Shown one piece after another: positions 21,823-30,757 of a stretch of DNA of 43,854 bases (within the stretch, counting starts at the first letter, position 1; each line of letters opens with the position of its first letter). A program made the translations under genes and the position numbers. The stretch comes from Kiloniellales bacterium. GTDB lineage: Bacteria; Pseudomonadota; Alphaproteobacteria; Kiloniellales; JAKSDN01. The notes under the pieces are model-generated. The model did not search any database. It had not been told where the DNA came from and was given only the letters and a program-made list of their open reading frames with translations. The DNA lies in the NCBI GenBank assembly GCA_028280455.1, contig JANQLT010000099.1, forward strand, positions 1 through 43,854, given 5' to 3'.

Positions 21823-24663
21823 ATGGTCGCGAGCAGGCTCGAGGGAGCGCGTGCGTCCGCGCTGAGGGCACTGCCGGCCCGCTTGCGGGCCTGGCTCTGG
21901 CCGCTCGGCGCCCTCTGCGCCATCGTCATCGTCACGCAGCTCGGCCTGCTCAAGCCGCTGGAGCGCGACCTCCAGGACTTCCGCTTCGAGCTGCTGCAGC
22001 GGCCGGCCGGCGACTCGCTGCTGCTGGTCGAGATCGACCCGCGCAGCCTCGATCGTCTGGAGGTCTGGCCCTGGCCGCGCCGCCACCACGCCGCGGTGAT
22101 CGACCGGCTGCTGGCGGCCGGGGCGACCCGCGTCGCCTTCGACGTCGATTTCTCCTCGCCCTCGAACCCCGAGGACGACGCCCTGCTGGAAGCCGCCTTG
22201 GCGCGGGCCGCGGGGCGCGTCGTCCTGCCGGTCTTCCGGCAGCCCGTGCCGGGGCCGCAGGGCCTGACCTGGTCCCATTCGCTGCCCCTGGAGCGCTTCC
22301 GGCGCCAGGCCGATCTGGCCTCCGTCAACGTCTGGCCGGAAAGCGACGGCCTGGTCCGGCGGCTGGCGCTGCGCGACCACTGGCCGGCCGGGGCGGTGCC
22401 CAGCCTCTCGGCGGTGCTCGCCGGCCGGGAGCAGGCGCCCTTCGATCTCTATGGCGTCGACTTCGCCTTCGACCCCGCGAGCATTCCGCGCGTCTCCTTC
22501 GCCGACGTGCTGCGGGGCACCTTCGATCCCGCGCTGGTCGCCGGCCGCCAGGTGGTCATCGGCGCGACCGCGGCCGCGCTGCGCGACGACGTCCCGGTGC
22601 CGGTCTACACCTCGATCAACGGCGTCCTCTTGCATGCCCTGGGGGCGCAGACCCTCGCCGAGGGCCGGGCCCTGCAGAGCGCCAGTCCCCTGGCGGTCCT
22701 GCTCCTGGCCGGCGTGCTCGGGGCGGTCTTCGCCGGGCTGACTCGCAACGCGACCTGGCGGCGCAGCCTCGCCGCCGTCGCCGGGCTCGCCGCCGGTCTG
22801 CTGCTGCTGTCCCTCGTCGTACAGACCGAAGCCGCCGTGCTGCTCGACGTCCTGCCGGCGGTCGCCCTGCTGCTGCTGCTCTTCGCCGGCAACCTGATCA
22901 AGCGCATCGACCGGCAGAGCATCGACCTCTTCATCCAGAACATCCGCATGCGCCAGCTCGAGCTCTTCATGCGCAACGTGGTGGAGAGCAGCTTCGACGG
23001 CATCCTGACCATCGAGCGCGACGGCCGGATCCGCACCGCGAACCGCGCGGCGGGCCAGACGTTCGGCGAGGACCCCGACGCGCTTGTCGGGCAGCGCGCC
23101 GTCGGCCTGATTCCCGAGCTGGCCGACTACCTCTCGGCCGGCGACTGGCGGCTCGGCGAGCGTCCGCTCGGCCAGTGCGAGATGTTCGGCCGGCGCGCCG
23201 ACGGCCGCAGCTTCCCGCTGGAGGTCGGCCTGTCCCAGGTGGCGACGGACGACGGCGCGGTGACCGTCGCGATCCTGCGCGACATCACCGAGCGCAAGCG
23301 CCACGAGGCCGAGCTCGAGCACCAGGCCATGCACGACGCCTTGACCGGGCTGCCGAACCGCGTGCTGCTGGCCGATCGCCTGGAGCGGGCGGTGACCAAG
23401 GCCGGCCGAAACGGCAAGCCGGTCGCCTTGCTGCTGCTCGACCTGGACCGCTTCAAGGCGATCAACGACACTCTGGGCCACCAGATGGGCGACCGGCTGC
23501 TCTGTCAGGTGGCCGAGCGCCTGACCGGTCCGCTGCGGGCCAGCGATACCATCGCCCGCCTCGGCGGCGACGAGTTCGCCGTCGTGCTGTCCGACGTGAC
23601 CGATCTCGAGGCCGTGCGGGCCGCCGCCTCGCGGGTGGTCGAGAGCCTCTGCGAGCCCTTCCCGATCGACGACCTCTCGCTGGAGATCGGCGCCTCTATC
23701 GGCATCGCGGTCTATCCCCAGCATGCCGCCGAGCCGGCGCGGCTGCTGCAGTGCGCCGACGTCGCCATGTATCTCGCCAAGCGCGAGGGCGGCGGTGTGG
23801 CGGTCTACGACTCGAGGCGCGACCACAACTCGGTGCGGCACCTGACCATCACCGGCGAGCTGCGCAAGGCCATCGAGGCGGAGCAGCTCTGCTTCCACTA
23901 CCAGCCCAAGATCGACCTCGCCAGCGGCCGGGTGATCGGCGTCGAGGCGCTGATCCGCTGGATGCACCCGGAGCTCGGCTTCGTGCCGCCGGACGAGTTC
24001 ATCCTGCACGCCGAGCAGACCGGGCTGATCGAGCCGATCACCTTCTGGGGCTTCGAGCAGGCCTGCTCCCAGTACGACCGCTGGCGCGACGGCGGCCTGG
24101 ATTTCGGCATCGCCGTGAACCTCTCCGTGCGCTGCCTGCACGACGAGTCGATCCCCGGGCGCCTGATCGCCATCCTGGAACGCTGGTCGGTGCCGCCGGA
24201 GAAGATCACGGTGGAGATCACCGAGACCGCGATCATGTCCGATCCGGAGCGCGTCGCGGCCAACGTCGGTCGCCTGCACGACTACGGCATGCGGCTCTCG
24301 GTCGACGATTTCGGCACCGGCCATTCCTCGCTCGCCTACCTGCGCCGCCTGCCGCTGAACGAGCTGAAGATCGACCGCAGCTTCGTGATGCAGATGACCG
24401 AGAACGACGACGATGCCGTCATCGTGCGCTCGACGGTCGACCTCGCCCACAGCCTCGGCCTCAAGGTCGTCGCCGAGGGCGTGGAGAGCGAGCGGCACCT
24501 GAAGATCCTGCGGGCCCTCGATTGCGACACCGCCCAGGGCTACTTCATCGGTCGGCCGATGACCGAGGAGGCTCTGCGGTCCTGGCACGGCGATTGGGCC
24601 GGCGACAGCGCTCCCGCCGAGGCGCCGCCGGCCGCCTCCCTGCCGGCCCTGGCCACGGCCTGA
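21823..24663 (+). CDS. CHASE2-PAS-GGDEF-EAL cyclic-di-GMP enzyme
   Basis: 946 residues. A membrane helix near 25-45, a periplasmic CHASE2 sensor (about 50-280), three membrane helices (about 285-365), PAS (about 375-500), GGDEF (about 505-665) and EAL (about 680-930). The cyclase site RLGGDEF is intact near 580-586, with the inhibitory RxxD (RASD) just before it. The phosphodiesterase side keeps EAL (near 707), NLS, ITET, DDFGTG (near 828), KIDRSF and AEGVE. Both activities are possible. ATG 21823 has CGGAGG upstream. It probably reads the envelope signal handled by FecR and sets c-di-GMP. Confidence 0.93.
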   Translation: MVASRLEGARASALRALPARLRAWLWPLGALCAIVIVTQLGLLKPLERDLQDFRFELLQRPAGDSLLLVEIDPRSLDRLEVWPWPRRHHAAVIDRLLAAGATRVAFDVDFSSPSNPEDDALLEAALARAAGRVVLPVFRQPVPGPQGLTWSHSLPLERFRRQADLASVNVWPESDGLVRRLALRDHWPAGAVPSLSAVLAGREQAPFDLYGVDFAFDPASIPRVSFADVLRGTFDPALVAGRQVVIGATAAALRDDVPVPVYTSINGVLLHALGAQTLAEGRALQSASPLAVLLLAGVLGAVFAGLTRNATWRRSLAAVAGLAAGLLLLSLVVQTEAAVLLDVLPAVALLLLLFAGNLIKRIDRQSIDLFIQNIRMRQLELFMRNVVESSFDGILTIERDGRIRTANRAAGQTFGEDPDALVGQRAVGLIPELADYLSAGDWRLGERPLGQCEMFGRRADGRSFPLEVGLSQVATDDGAVTVAILRDITERKRHEAELEHQAMHDALTGLPNRVLLADRLERAVTKAGRNGKPVALLLLDLDRFKAINDTLGHQMGDRLLCQVAERLTGPLRASDTIARLGGDEFAVVLSDVTDLEAVRAAASRVVESLCEPFPIDDLSLEIGASIGIAVYPQHAAEPARLLQCADVAMYLAKREGGGVAVYDSRRDHNSVRHLTITGELRKAIEAEQLCFHYQPKIDLASGRVIGVEALIRWMHPELGFVPPDEFILHAEQTGLIEPITFWGFEQACSQYDRWRDGGLDFGIAVNLSVRCLHDESIPGRLIAILERWSVPPEKITVEITETAIMSDPERVAANVGRLHDYGMRLSVDDFGTGHSSLAYLRRLPLNELKIDRSFVMQMTENDDDAVIVRSTVDLAHSLGLKVVAEGVESERHLKILRALDCDTAQGYFIGRPMTEEALRSWHGDWAGDSAPAEAPPAASLPALATA

Positions 24664-24718
24664 CGGGCCGCGCCGACGGCTGTAGTCTGGGCCCTCTCCA
24701 AGACGGGAGGCTCGGACC

Positions 24719-25180
24719 ATGACGCTCGAGAGCGAGACTATCTCCGGCGGCTGCCTGTGCGGCGCGGTGCGCTACGAGGCCGAGGGCTTCCTCGACGACG
24801 CCTTCTATTGCCATTGCCGCATGTGCCAGCGCGCGAGCGGCACGCCGGCAGAGGTCTCGGTGCCTCTGGTGCCGGGCTCGCTGCGCTTCACCAAGGGTGC
24901 GCCCAAGCACTACCAGTCCTCGTCCTTCGGTAAGCGCGGCTTCTGCCCAGACTGCGGCGCGCGGCTCTGCTGGACGCCGACGCGCGAGGCCCAGGCCCAC
25001 TGGCTGAGCGTCACCGTCGGCTCGCTCGACGCGCCCGAGCGCGCGGTCCCACAGAGCCATGGCTGCGTGGAGAGCCAGCTACCCTGGTACAAGCTCGACG
25101 ACAATCTGCCGCGCCGGCGCAGCGAGGAGGACCCGGAGATCGTCGCGGCCTGGGCGGCGGTGGAGGGCGAGGGGCGCTAG
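24719..25180 (+). CDS. GFA (glutathione-dependent formaldehyde-activating/CENP-V) family protein
   Basis: 153 residues. Zinc-binding cysteines appear in the expected order: GGCLCGAVRYEAEG (about 10-23), CHCRMCQRASG (about 37-47) and FCPDCGARL (about 75-83). GFA-family folds bind a structural and a second zinc; only a few members truly act on formaldehyde. The spacing of a GGGAGG site before the ATG is good. It stands between the c-di-GMP enzyme and an oxygenase, without an obvious pathway. Function beyond the family is unknown. Confidence 0.9.
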   Translation: MTLESETISGGCLCGAVRYEAEGFLDDAFYCHCRMCQRASGTPAEVSVPLVPGSLRFTKGAPKHYQSSSFGKRGFCPDCGARLCWTPTREAQAHWLSVTVGSLDAPERAVPQSHGCVESQLPWYKLDDNLPRRRSEEDPEIVAAWAAVEGEGR

Positions 25181-25228
25181 CCCTGCCCGCGCGTTGAGGC
25201 GCGCCCGGGCCTCGCCTAGGATCACGCC

Positions 25229-26230
25229 ATGAGCGCAGGCGTGCCCGTGGTCGATCTGGCGCCGGCGGCGGGTTCCGAGCCGGCCGGGGCGCAAGCCGTG
25301 GCCGACGCGGTGGCGGTGGCCTGCCGGGACTACGGCTTCTTCCAGATCGTCGGCCACGGCATCGAGGCCGCGCTGATCGAGGCGGTCTTCGCCGAGACGC
25401 GCGGCTTCTTCGCCCTGCCCATGGCCGAGAAGCGCGCCCTGCTCCGTAGCAAGGAGAACCCGCGCGGCTACTACGACCGCGAGCTGACCAAGAACGCCCG
25501 CGACCTGAAGGAGGTCTTCGACTTCGGCGTCGAGCCCCATCCGGCGCTGCCGAGCGACCACCCGAAGAACCGTTGGCCGGTCGACGGCCACAACCTCTGG
25601 CCTGCGTCCTTGCCGCGCTTCAAGACGACTCTCACCGCCTACTTCCGGGCCTGCGAGGCGCTCGGCCACCGCCTGCTGGCGATGTTCTGCCAGGGGGTCG
25701 GCGCGCCGGCCGACGCCTTGAGCCCCTTCTTCGGCAGCGACCACACGAGCTTCATGCGGCTCAACCACTATCCCTTGGCGGACCTGCTGGAGCCGGATCT
25801 GGCGCGGCAGGTGACGCCGCTCGGCGACATGGCGCTGCATCACCACACCGACGCCGGCGTGCTGACCATCCTGCTGCAGGACGAGGTCGGCGGCCTGCAG
25901 GTCCATAGCCGCGGCGCCTGGCGCGACGTCGAGCCGATCGAGGGCGCGCTGGTGATCAACGTCGGCGACATGATGCAGGTCTGGTCCAACGACCTCTACC
26001 CGGCCGCCCTGCATCGGGTGACGCCGATCACCGACAAGCCGCGCCTTTCGCTGCCCTTCTTCTTCAACCCCGCCTACGACACCGACTGCGCGCCGCTCGC
26101 GGCGCTGATCGGCGCGGAGGGGCCGCACTACCGGCCGGTCAACTGGGGCCTGTTCCGCCAGGCCCGCACCGACGGCGACTACGCCGACTACGGCAAGGAG
26201 ATCCAGCTCGAAGACTTCCGGCTGGTTTGA
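25229..26230 (+). CDS. Fe(II)/2-oxoglutarate oxygenase, isopenicillin-N-synthase-like family
   Basis: 333 residues. N-terminal DIOX_N-like domain (VPVVDLAP, then DYGFFQIVGHGI). The iron ligands are H206 and D208 in HHHTDAG and H262 in LHRV; the 2-oxoglutarate carboxylate binder R272-x-S274 lies in KPRLSLPFFFNP. The arrangement is complete, so an active oxygenase is expected. Bacterial relatives include enzymes annotated 2OG-Fe(II) oxygenase with unknown substrate. Transcribed toward a convergent, unrelated oxygenase with a foldback element between them. Confidence 0.9.
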   Translation: MSAGVPVVDLAPAAGSEPAGAQAVADAVAVACRDYGFFQIVGHGIEAALIEAVFAETRGFFALPMAEKRALLRSKENPRGYYDRELTKNARDLKEVFDFGVEPHPALPSDHPKNRWPVDGHNLWPASLPRFKTTLTAYFRACEALGHRLLAMFCQGVGAPADALSPFFGSDHTSFMRLNHYPLADLLEPDLARQVTPLGDMALHHHTDAGVLTILLQDEVGGLQVHSRGAWRDVEPIEGALVINVGDMMQVWSNDLYPAALHRVTPITDKPRLSLPFFFNPAYDTDCAPLAALIGAEGPHYRPVNWGLFRQARTDGDYADYGKEIQLEDFRLV

Positions 26231-26260
26231 TCGCCAAGCCCGCCGCCGCCCTCCCCAATG

Positions 26261-26352
26261 GTCATCCTCGGGCTTGACCCGAGGATCCATTGTCCCGTTC
26301 GCAGGATCTTGCGATCCGAGGCATGGATGCTCGGGTCAAGCCCGAGCATGAC
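26261..26352. repeat. 92-bp intergenic inverted repeat between two oxygenase genes
   Basis: The 30-base arms (26261-26290 and 26323-26352) are inverted copies with two mismatches. Each arm is itself a small palindrome (CTCGGG-cttga-CCCGAG), and the two mismatches keep that inner pairing, so the changes look compensatory. It lies at the convergent 3' ends and is a good bidirectional terminator or REP-type element. Confidence 0.8.
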
Positions 26353-26385
26353 AGGGGCGTGTGCTGGCGCGGCGTGCCGGACGAG

Positions 26386-27090
26386 CTAACCCGCCGGCGC
26401 CGTCTGCTTGTTCAGAAAAGGCTCCAGCGGCGAGCCCTCGATGGCCTCGAGGTTGACGTTCCAGGCGATGGTGATGCGTGGCCGGGTGCCGTTGTAGGGG
26501 CCGACGAAGTGGACCATCTCGCCCGGGAACATCAGCATGGCGCCCGGCGGGAAGGCGGGCTTCAGCGGGTTGGTCATGCGGCCCGGCTCGATCTGGCAGC
26601 AGTCGGCGAAGCGCGGGTCGACGAAGCAGAAGCGGCCGGCGTTGTCGTCCTCCGGGTCCTCGTCGCCGGCCTCGAGGCAGTAGACCACGCTGGCGTAGGC
26701 CCGGGTATGGCTGTGCGGCATGATGTAGTCGCCGCGGCCGTAGACGTTGGCCCAGCCGATGTCGATGGCGGCGCTCTCGTGCCCCAGGGCCTGGCGGAAG
26801 AAGGCCAGGGCCCGGGCGTTGAGCAGGCGCGCCTCGGGCAGGTCCCAGTGCTCGACGTCGTAGATCTTGGTGCCGCCCAGCGAGCGGCTGTACTGCACGG
26901 CCGTGCCGGGCTCGGCGGCGCGGGCCAGGACGTGGGCGGTCAGCGCCTCGTGGTAGAGGGCGCTGTCGTCGAAGACCGTGCGGTAGATGGTCCCCGCCTG
27001 GTCGCGGGCCAGCAGGCGCTGGCCCTCGGGCCAGACGGGCAGGGCCCGGCCGCCGATCTCGATGCTCTCTTCGGTGCCTTGAATCGCCAA
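26386..27090 (-). CDS. putative 2OG-Fe(II) oxygenase of the TIGR02466 type
   Basis: 234 residues. The C-terminal half carries IMPHSHTRAYASVVYCL, FCFVDPR, the MVHFVGPYNG block and RPRITIAWNVN, which together match the uncharacterised TIGR02466 oxygenase family; His and Asp ligands and the terminal Arg are present. The start is set at TTG 27090 because a GGAGGG site lies seven bases upstream; the longer frame from 27189 has no such site and runs into the promoter of the divergent gene. Substrate unknown. Unrelated in sequence to the oxygenase at 25229. Confidence 0.82.
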   Translation of the reverse strand: MAIQGTEESIEIGGRALPVWPEGQRLLARDQAGTIYRTVFDDSALYHEALTAHVLARAAEPGTAVQYSRSLGGTKIYDVEHWDLPEARLLNARALAFFRQALGHESAAIDIGWANVYGRGDYIMPHSHTRAYASVVYCLEAGDEDPEDDNAGRFCFVDPRFADCCQIEPGRMTNPLKPAFPPGAMLMFPGEMVHFVGPYNGTRPRITIAWNVNLEAIEGSPLEPFLNKQTAPAG

Positions 27091-27200
27091 GTAGTTTCCC
27101 TCCAGAAGGCCCGGAAACAGCCGGATTGCCGGCTTTATCGGAGCCGCGAGCCGAGCTAATGTAGCGCCCCTTTTCGCGGGCGGAGTCAAGAGGAGCGCCG

Positions 27201-27851
27201 GTGGCCGACATTTTCAAGGAAGTCGACGAGGAACTTCGCCAGGAACACTACAAGAAGCTCTGGGACAAGTACGGCACCTACCTGATCGCCGCGGCGGTGG
27301 CGCTGGTCCTGGCCGTCGGCGGCTACCAGGCTTGGACGGCTTGGCAGCAGAGCCAGCGCGAAGAGGCCTCGAACCAGTACAGCACGGCTCTGGTCCTGCT
27401 CCAGGAGGGCAGGGCGGAGGAGGCCGAGCAGGCCTTCACGGCGATCGGCGGCCCGAGCGACGGCGGCTACGCGATCCTCGCCTCGCTGCAGTCGGCCAGG
27501 CTCAAGGCCGAGGCCGGCGACCTCGAGGGCGCCGTGGCGATCTGGGATGCCCTGGCCGCCAACAGCGCCGCCGGCCCGGCCTTCCAGGGCGCGGCGACCC
27601 TGCTCTCGGTGACCCACCAGATCGACAGCGGCGACCCGGCGCAGCTCGAGGCGCGGCTCGAGCCGCTGGCCGAGCCCGGCCAGGCCTTCCGGCCCTCGGC
27701 CCTTGAGCTCTCGGCGCTGCTCGCCCTGCGCCGCGGCGACTCGGCCCTGGCGCGGGAGCGCTACACGGCCATCGCCGACGACATCGCGGCGCCGACCAGC
27801 CTGCGGACCCGGGCCACGCAGATGCTGGCCGTCCTGGGCCCCGCCAGCTAA
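27201..27851 (+). CDS. YfgM-like tetratricopeptide membrane protein
   Basis: 216 residues. A short cytoplasmic N-terminus (EELRQEHYKKLWDKYG) is followed by one membrane helix (about 25-43) and a periplasmic TPR-like domain. This is the TPR_21/YfgM architecture; E. coli YfgM is an ancillary SecYEG-translocon factor. The start is GTG 27201 with AAGAGGAG before it. The order yfgM-like, bamB-like, der is conserved widely, which supports the call. A 19-base gap to the next gene indicates one operon. Confidence 0.87.
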   Translation: MADIFKEVDEELRQEHYKKLWDKYGTYLIAAAVALVLAVGGYQAWTAWQQSQREEASNQYSTALVLLQEGRAEEAEQAFTAIGGPSDGGYAILASLQSARLKAEAGDLEGAVAIWDALAANSAAGPAFQGAATLLSVTHQIDSGDPAQLEARLEPLAEPGQAFRPSALELSALLALRRGDSALARERYTAIADDIAAPTSLRTRATQMLAVLGPAS

Positions 27852-27870
27852 AGCCTAGAGGAGCCGTCCC

Positions 27871-29205
27871 GTGCGTTTGCGCTTCGATCTCGCGGTGCTG
27901 TCGCTCGTCGCCGGTCTGCTGGCCGCCTGCGACACGGTCGAGGAGTGGATCGACAGCGATCGCAATCCGCCGCTGCCGGGCGAGCGGATCTCGGTGCTGG
28001 CGCTCGACGCCGCGCTGGAGGCCGACCCCCGGGTGGCCGACCTCAAGGTCCAGCTCCCCGAGCCCTACGTCAACGAGTCCTGGTCGCAGCCCGGCGGCTC
28101 CCCCAACCACGCCATGTACCACCTCTCCCTCGACGCGCCCCTGGTCGAGCTCTGGCGGGCCGACGTCGGCGAAGCCTCGGACGACGAGCGCCTGCTGCTG
28201 TCGCAGCCCGTAGTCGCCGGTGACCGGGTCTTCACCATGGATTCCGCCTCCATCGTCACGGCCTTCAGCCGGGCCAGCGGCGACGAGCTCTGGCGCATCG
28301 ACCTGGAGGACGAGGAGGAAGAGGACGACGGCTTCTTCGGCGGCGGCATCGCCTACGAGGCCGGCCGGCTCTTCGTCACCACCGGCTTCGCCCGGGTCTA
28401 CGCGCTCGACGCCCGCACCGGCGTGATCCTCTGGCGCCAGCAGGTCGCCGGGCCGATCCGCGCGGCGCCTGCCGTCAGCTCCGAGCGGGTCTTCGTGCTG
28501 ACCGTCGACAATCAGCTCTTCGCGCTCTCCGCCATCGACGGCAACAGGCTCTGGGAGCACAGCGGCATCCAGGAGACGGCCGGCCTGATCGGCACCGCCA
28601 GCCCGGCCATCGACGGCTCGGTGATCGTCGTGCCTTACTCCTCGGGCGAGATCTTCGGCATGCTGGCCGAGAGCGGCCGCATCCTCTGGTCCGACAGCCT
28701 CTCGGCGATCCGCCGCGTCGACCCGATCGCCGACCTGGCGCATATCCGCGGCCTGCCGGTGATCGACCGCGGCCTGGTGGTGGCGATCTCCCACTCCGGG
28801 CGCATGGTGGCGATCGACCAGCGGCGCGGCACCCGGGCCTGGGACATCGACGTCGGCGGCATCGAGATGCCCTGGGTCGCCGGCGAGTTCATCTTCGTGC
28901 TGACCAACGACAACCAGGTGCTCTGCCTGACCCGGCGCGAGGGCCGCGTGCGCTGGGTGCGTCAGCTGGACCGCTTCGAGGACCCGGAGGATCTCGACGA
29001 CCCGATCCAGTGGGTCGGCCCGGTGCTGGCCGGCGACCGGCTGATCGTCGCCGGCAGCCACGAAAAGGCCCTGTCGATCTCGCCCTATACCGGCGAGCCC
29101 CTGGGCGAGCTCGAGCTGCCCGGCAAGCCCGCCATTGCGCCGATCGTCGCCGACCGGACCCTCTACTTCCTGCTGGAGAACGCGGCGCTGATCGCCCTGC
29201 GCTGA
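27871..29205 (+). CDS. bamB: outer-membrane assembly lipoprotein BamB-like, PQQ beta-propeller
   Basis: 444 residues. The signal peptide ends in lipobox LLAAC with Cys20. An eight-bladed propeller follows with repeated blade-end motifs such as DARTGVILWRQQV and ASGDELWRIDL. BamB supports folding of beta-barrel proteins in the BAM complex. The start is GTG 27871 with GAGGAG eight bases upstream. Blade 2 contains a very acidic loop (DLEDEEEEDDG, about 147-157). Position just before der is the classical arrangement. Confidence 0.9.
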   Translation: MRLRFDLAVLSLVAGLLAACDTVEEWIDSDRNPPLPGERISVLALDAALEADPRVADLKVQLPEPYVNESWSQPGGSPNHAMYHLSLDAPLVELWRADVGEASDDERLLLSQPVVAGDRVFTMDSASIVTAFSRASGDELWRIDLEDEEEEDDGFFGGGIAYEAGRLFVTTGFARVYALDARTGVILWRQQVAGPIRAAPAVSSERVFVLTVDNQLFALSAIDGNRLWEHSGIQETAGLIGTASPAIDGSVIVVPYSSGEIFGMLAESGRILWSDSLSAIRRVDPIADLAHIRGLPVIDRGLVVAISHSGRMVAIDQRRGTRAWDIDVGGIEMPWVAGEFIFVLTNDNQVLCLTRREGRVRWVRQLDRFEDPEDLDDPIQWVGPVLAGDRLIVAGSHEKALSISPYTGEPLGELELPGKPAIAPIVADRTLYFLLENAALIALR

Positions 29206-29235
29206 GCCGCGGCCGGTGCCGCGGCAAGAGGAGTC

Positions 29236-30600
29236 ATGACCGCCACCCTCGCCATTCTCGGCCGGCCCAACGTCGGCAAGTCGACCCTGTTCAATCGGCT
29301 GGTCGGCCGCCGTCTGGCCCTGGTCGACGATCAGCCCGGCGTCACCCGCGACCGCCGCGAGGGCGAGGCCATGCTCTACGGCCTGCGCTTCACCGCCATC
29401 GACACGGCCGGCCTGGAGGAGGCCTTCGACGACAGCCTGGAAGCGCGCATGCGCGCCCAGACCGAGAAGGCCGCGGCCGAGGCCGACGTGGTGCTGCTGC
29501 TGATCGACGCCCGCGCCGGCGTCACGCCGATGGACGAGCACTTCGCCGAGTGGCTGCGCCGGACCGGCACGCCGGTGGTCGTCGTCGCCAACAAGGCCGA
29601 GGGCCAGGCCGGCGAGCCGGGCCGCCTCGACGCCTACGGCCTCGGCCTTGGCGATCCGGTGCCGGTCTCGGCCGAGCACGGCGAGGGCCTGGCCGACCTG
29701 CACGAGGCGCTGCTGCCGATCATCGGCGAAGGCGCGACCGACGAGAGCGCGCGCGCGGCGCGCGACGACGAGGCGCCGCCGCTCAAGCTCGCCATCGTCG
29801 GCCGGCCCAACGTCGGCAAGTCGACCCTGGTCAACAAGCTGATCGGCGAGGAGCGTCTGCTGACCGGTCCCGAGGCCGGCATCACCCGCGACGCCATCGC
29901 CGTCGGCTGGCACTACAAGGACCAGGCGATCGAGCTGGTCGACACCGCCGGCCTGCGCCGCCGTGCCCGGGTCGACGCCAAGCTGGAGAAGCTCTCGGCC
30001 GGCGACACCCTGCGCACCATCCGCTTCGCCGAGGTCGTCGTGCTGGTGGTCGAGGCCGAGGCGCCGATGGAGCGCCAGGACCTGACCATCGCCCGCCAGG
30101 TGCTCGACGAGGGCCGGGCCCTGGTCATCGCCGTCAACAAGTGGGACCTCTGCGCCGACAAGCAGGGCGCGATCGGCGCCGTGCGCGACCGCCTGACGCG
30201 CTCCCTGCCGCAGTCCAAGGGCGTGCCCTTCGTGCCGCTCTCCGCCAAGACCGGCCACAACCTGAACCGCCTGATGGACGAGGTGCTGGCGATCTACGAG
30301 GTCTGGAACCGCCGCGTGCCGACCGGCGCCCTCAACCGCTGGCTCGACGCCGTCGGCGCCTCGCACCCGCCGCCTATGAAGGCCGGCCGCCCGAACCGCC
30401 TGAAGTACATCACCCAGGCCAAGGGCCGCCCGCCGACCTTCGCCCTCTTCTGCAGCCACCCCCAGGCCCTGCCGACGAGCTACCTGCGCTACCTGGAGAA
30501 CGCCCTGCGCGAGGCCTTCGACCTGCCGGGCACGCCGATCCGCATCCACCCGCGGCGGGGGAAGAACCCCTACGCCGACGACAAGCGGAAACGCGGCTAA
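29236..30600 (+). CDS. der: ribosome biogenesis GTPase Der (EngA)
   Basis: 454 residues with tandem GTPase domains and a C-terminal KH-like domain, needed for 50S subunit maturation. Both P-loops read GRPNVGKST (about 9-17 and 189-197). The G3 motif is DTAGL in each domain, and G4 is NKAE in the first and NKWD in the second. The KH-like domain starts near 360 and contains [19 protein letters not shown]. The last gene of the yfgM-bamB-der operon, followed by a foldback repeat. Confidence 0.97.
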   Translation: MTATLAILGRPNVGKSTLFNRLVGRRLALVDDQPGVTRDRREGEAMLYGLRFTAIDTAGLEEAFDDSLEARMRAQTEKAAAEADVVLLLIDARAGVTPMDEHFAEWLRRTGTPVVVVANKAEGQAGEPGRLDAYGLGLGDPVPVSAEHGEGLADLHEALLPIIGEGATDESARAARDDEAPPLKLAIVGRPNVGKSTLVNKLIGEERLLTGPEAGITRDAIAVGWHYKDQAIELVDTAGLRRRARVDAKLEKLSAGDTLRTIRFAEVVVLVVEAEAPMERQDLTIARQVLDEGRALVIAVNKWDLCADKQGAIGAVRDRLTRSLPQSKGVPFVPLSAKTGHNLNRLMDEVLAIYEVWNRRVPTGALNRWLDAVGASHPPPMKAGRPNRLKYITQAKGRPPTFALFCSHPQALPTSYLRYLENALREAFDLPGTPIRIHPRRGKNPYADDKRKRG

Positions 30601-30627
30601 GCCGCCGATAGCCGAGTCCCACTCCTC

Positions 30628-30746
30628 TCACCCTGAGCCTCCTCATCCCGAGCCTGACGAGGGACGAAGGGTGAGGCGGCGCGCACGAGCGTGCCCGCCG
30701 GCATGCGTCGGCGGGCTCATGCTTCGTCAGGCTCAGCATGAGGCCG
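30628..30746. repeat. intergenic foldback repeat between der and the SDR gene
   Basis: GAGCCTGACGA (30650-30660) pairs with TCGTCAGGCTC (30724-30734). Inside is a stem CCCGCCG / CGGCGGG near 30694-30715, and CCTGAGC / GCTCAGCATGAGG flank it. The wording (CCCTGAGCCT, GAAGGGTGAGG) is the common style of dispersed repeats in GC-rich alphaproteobacteria. It occupies the convergent gap and could terminate both units. It shares no arms with the elements at 18404, 26261 or 35741. Confidence 0.72.
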
Positions 30747-30757
30747 GCAGTGGTGCT

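Noticed and set aside
21751..24720. 989-codon minus-strand open frame
   Set aside because: Exactly antisense to the CHASE2-PAS-GGDEF-EAL gene, whose motifs are complete; composition shadow.
27502..30549. 1015-codon open frame on the minus strand, antisense to yfgM-bamB-der
   Set aside because: Low-complexity Arg/Gly/Asp-rich translation with no domain, opposite to three well-recognised genes; typical open shadow in GC-rich DNA.
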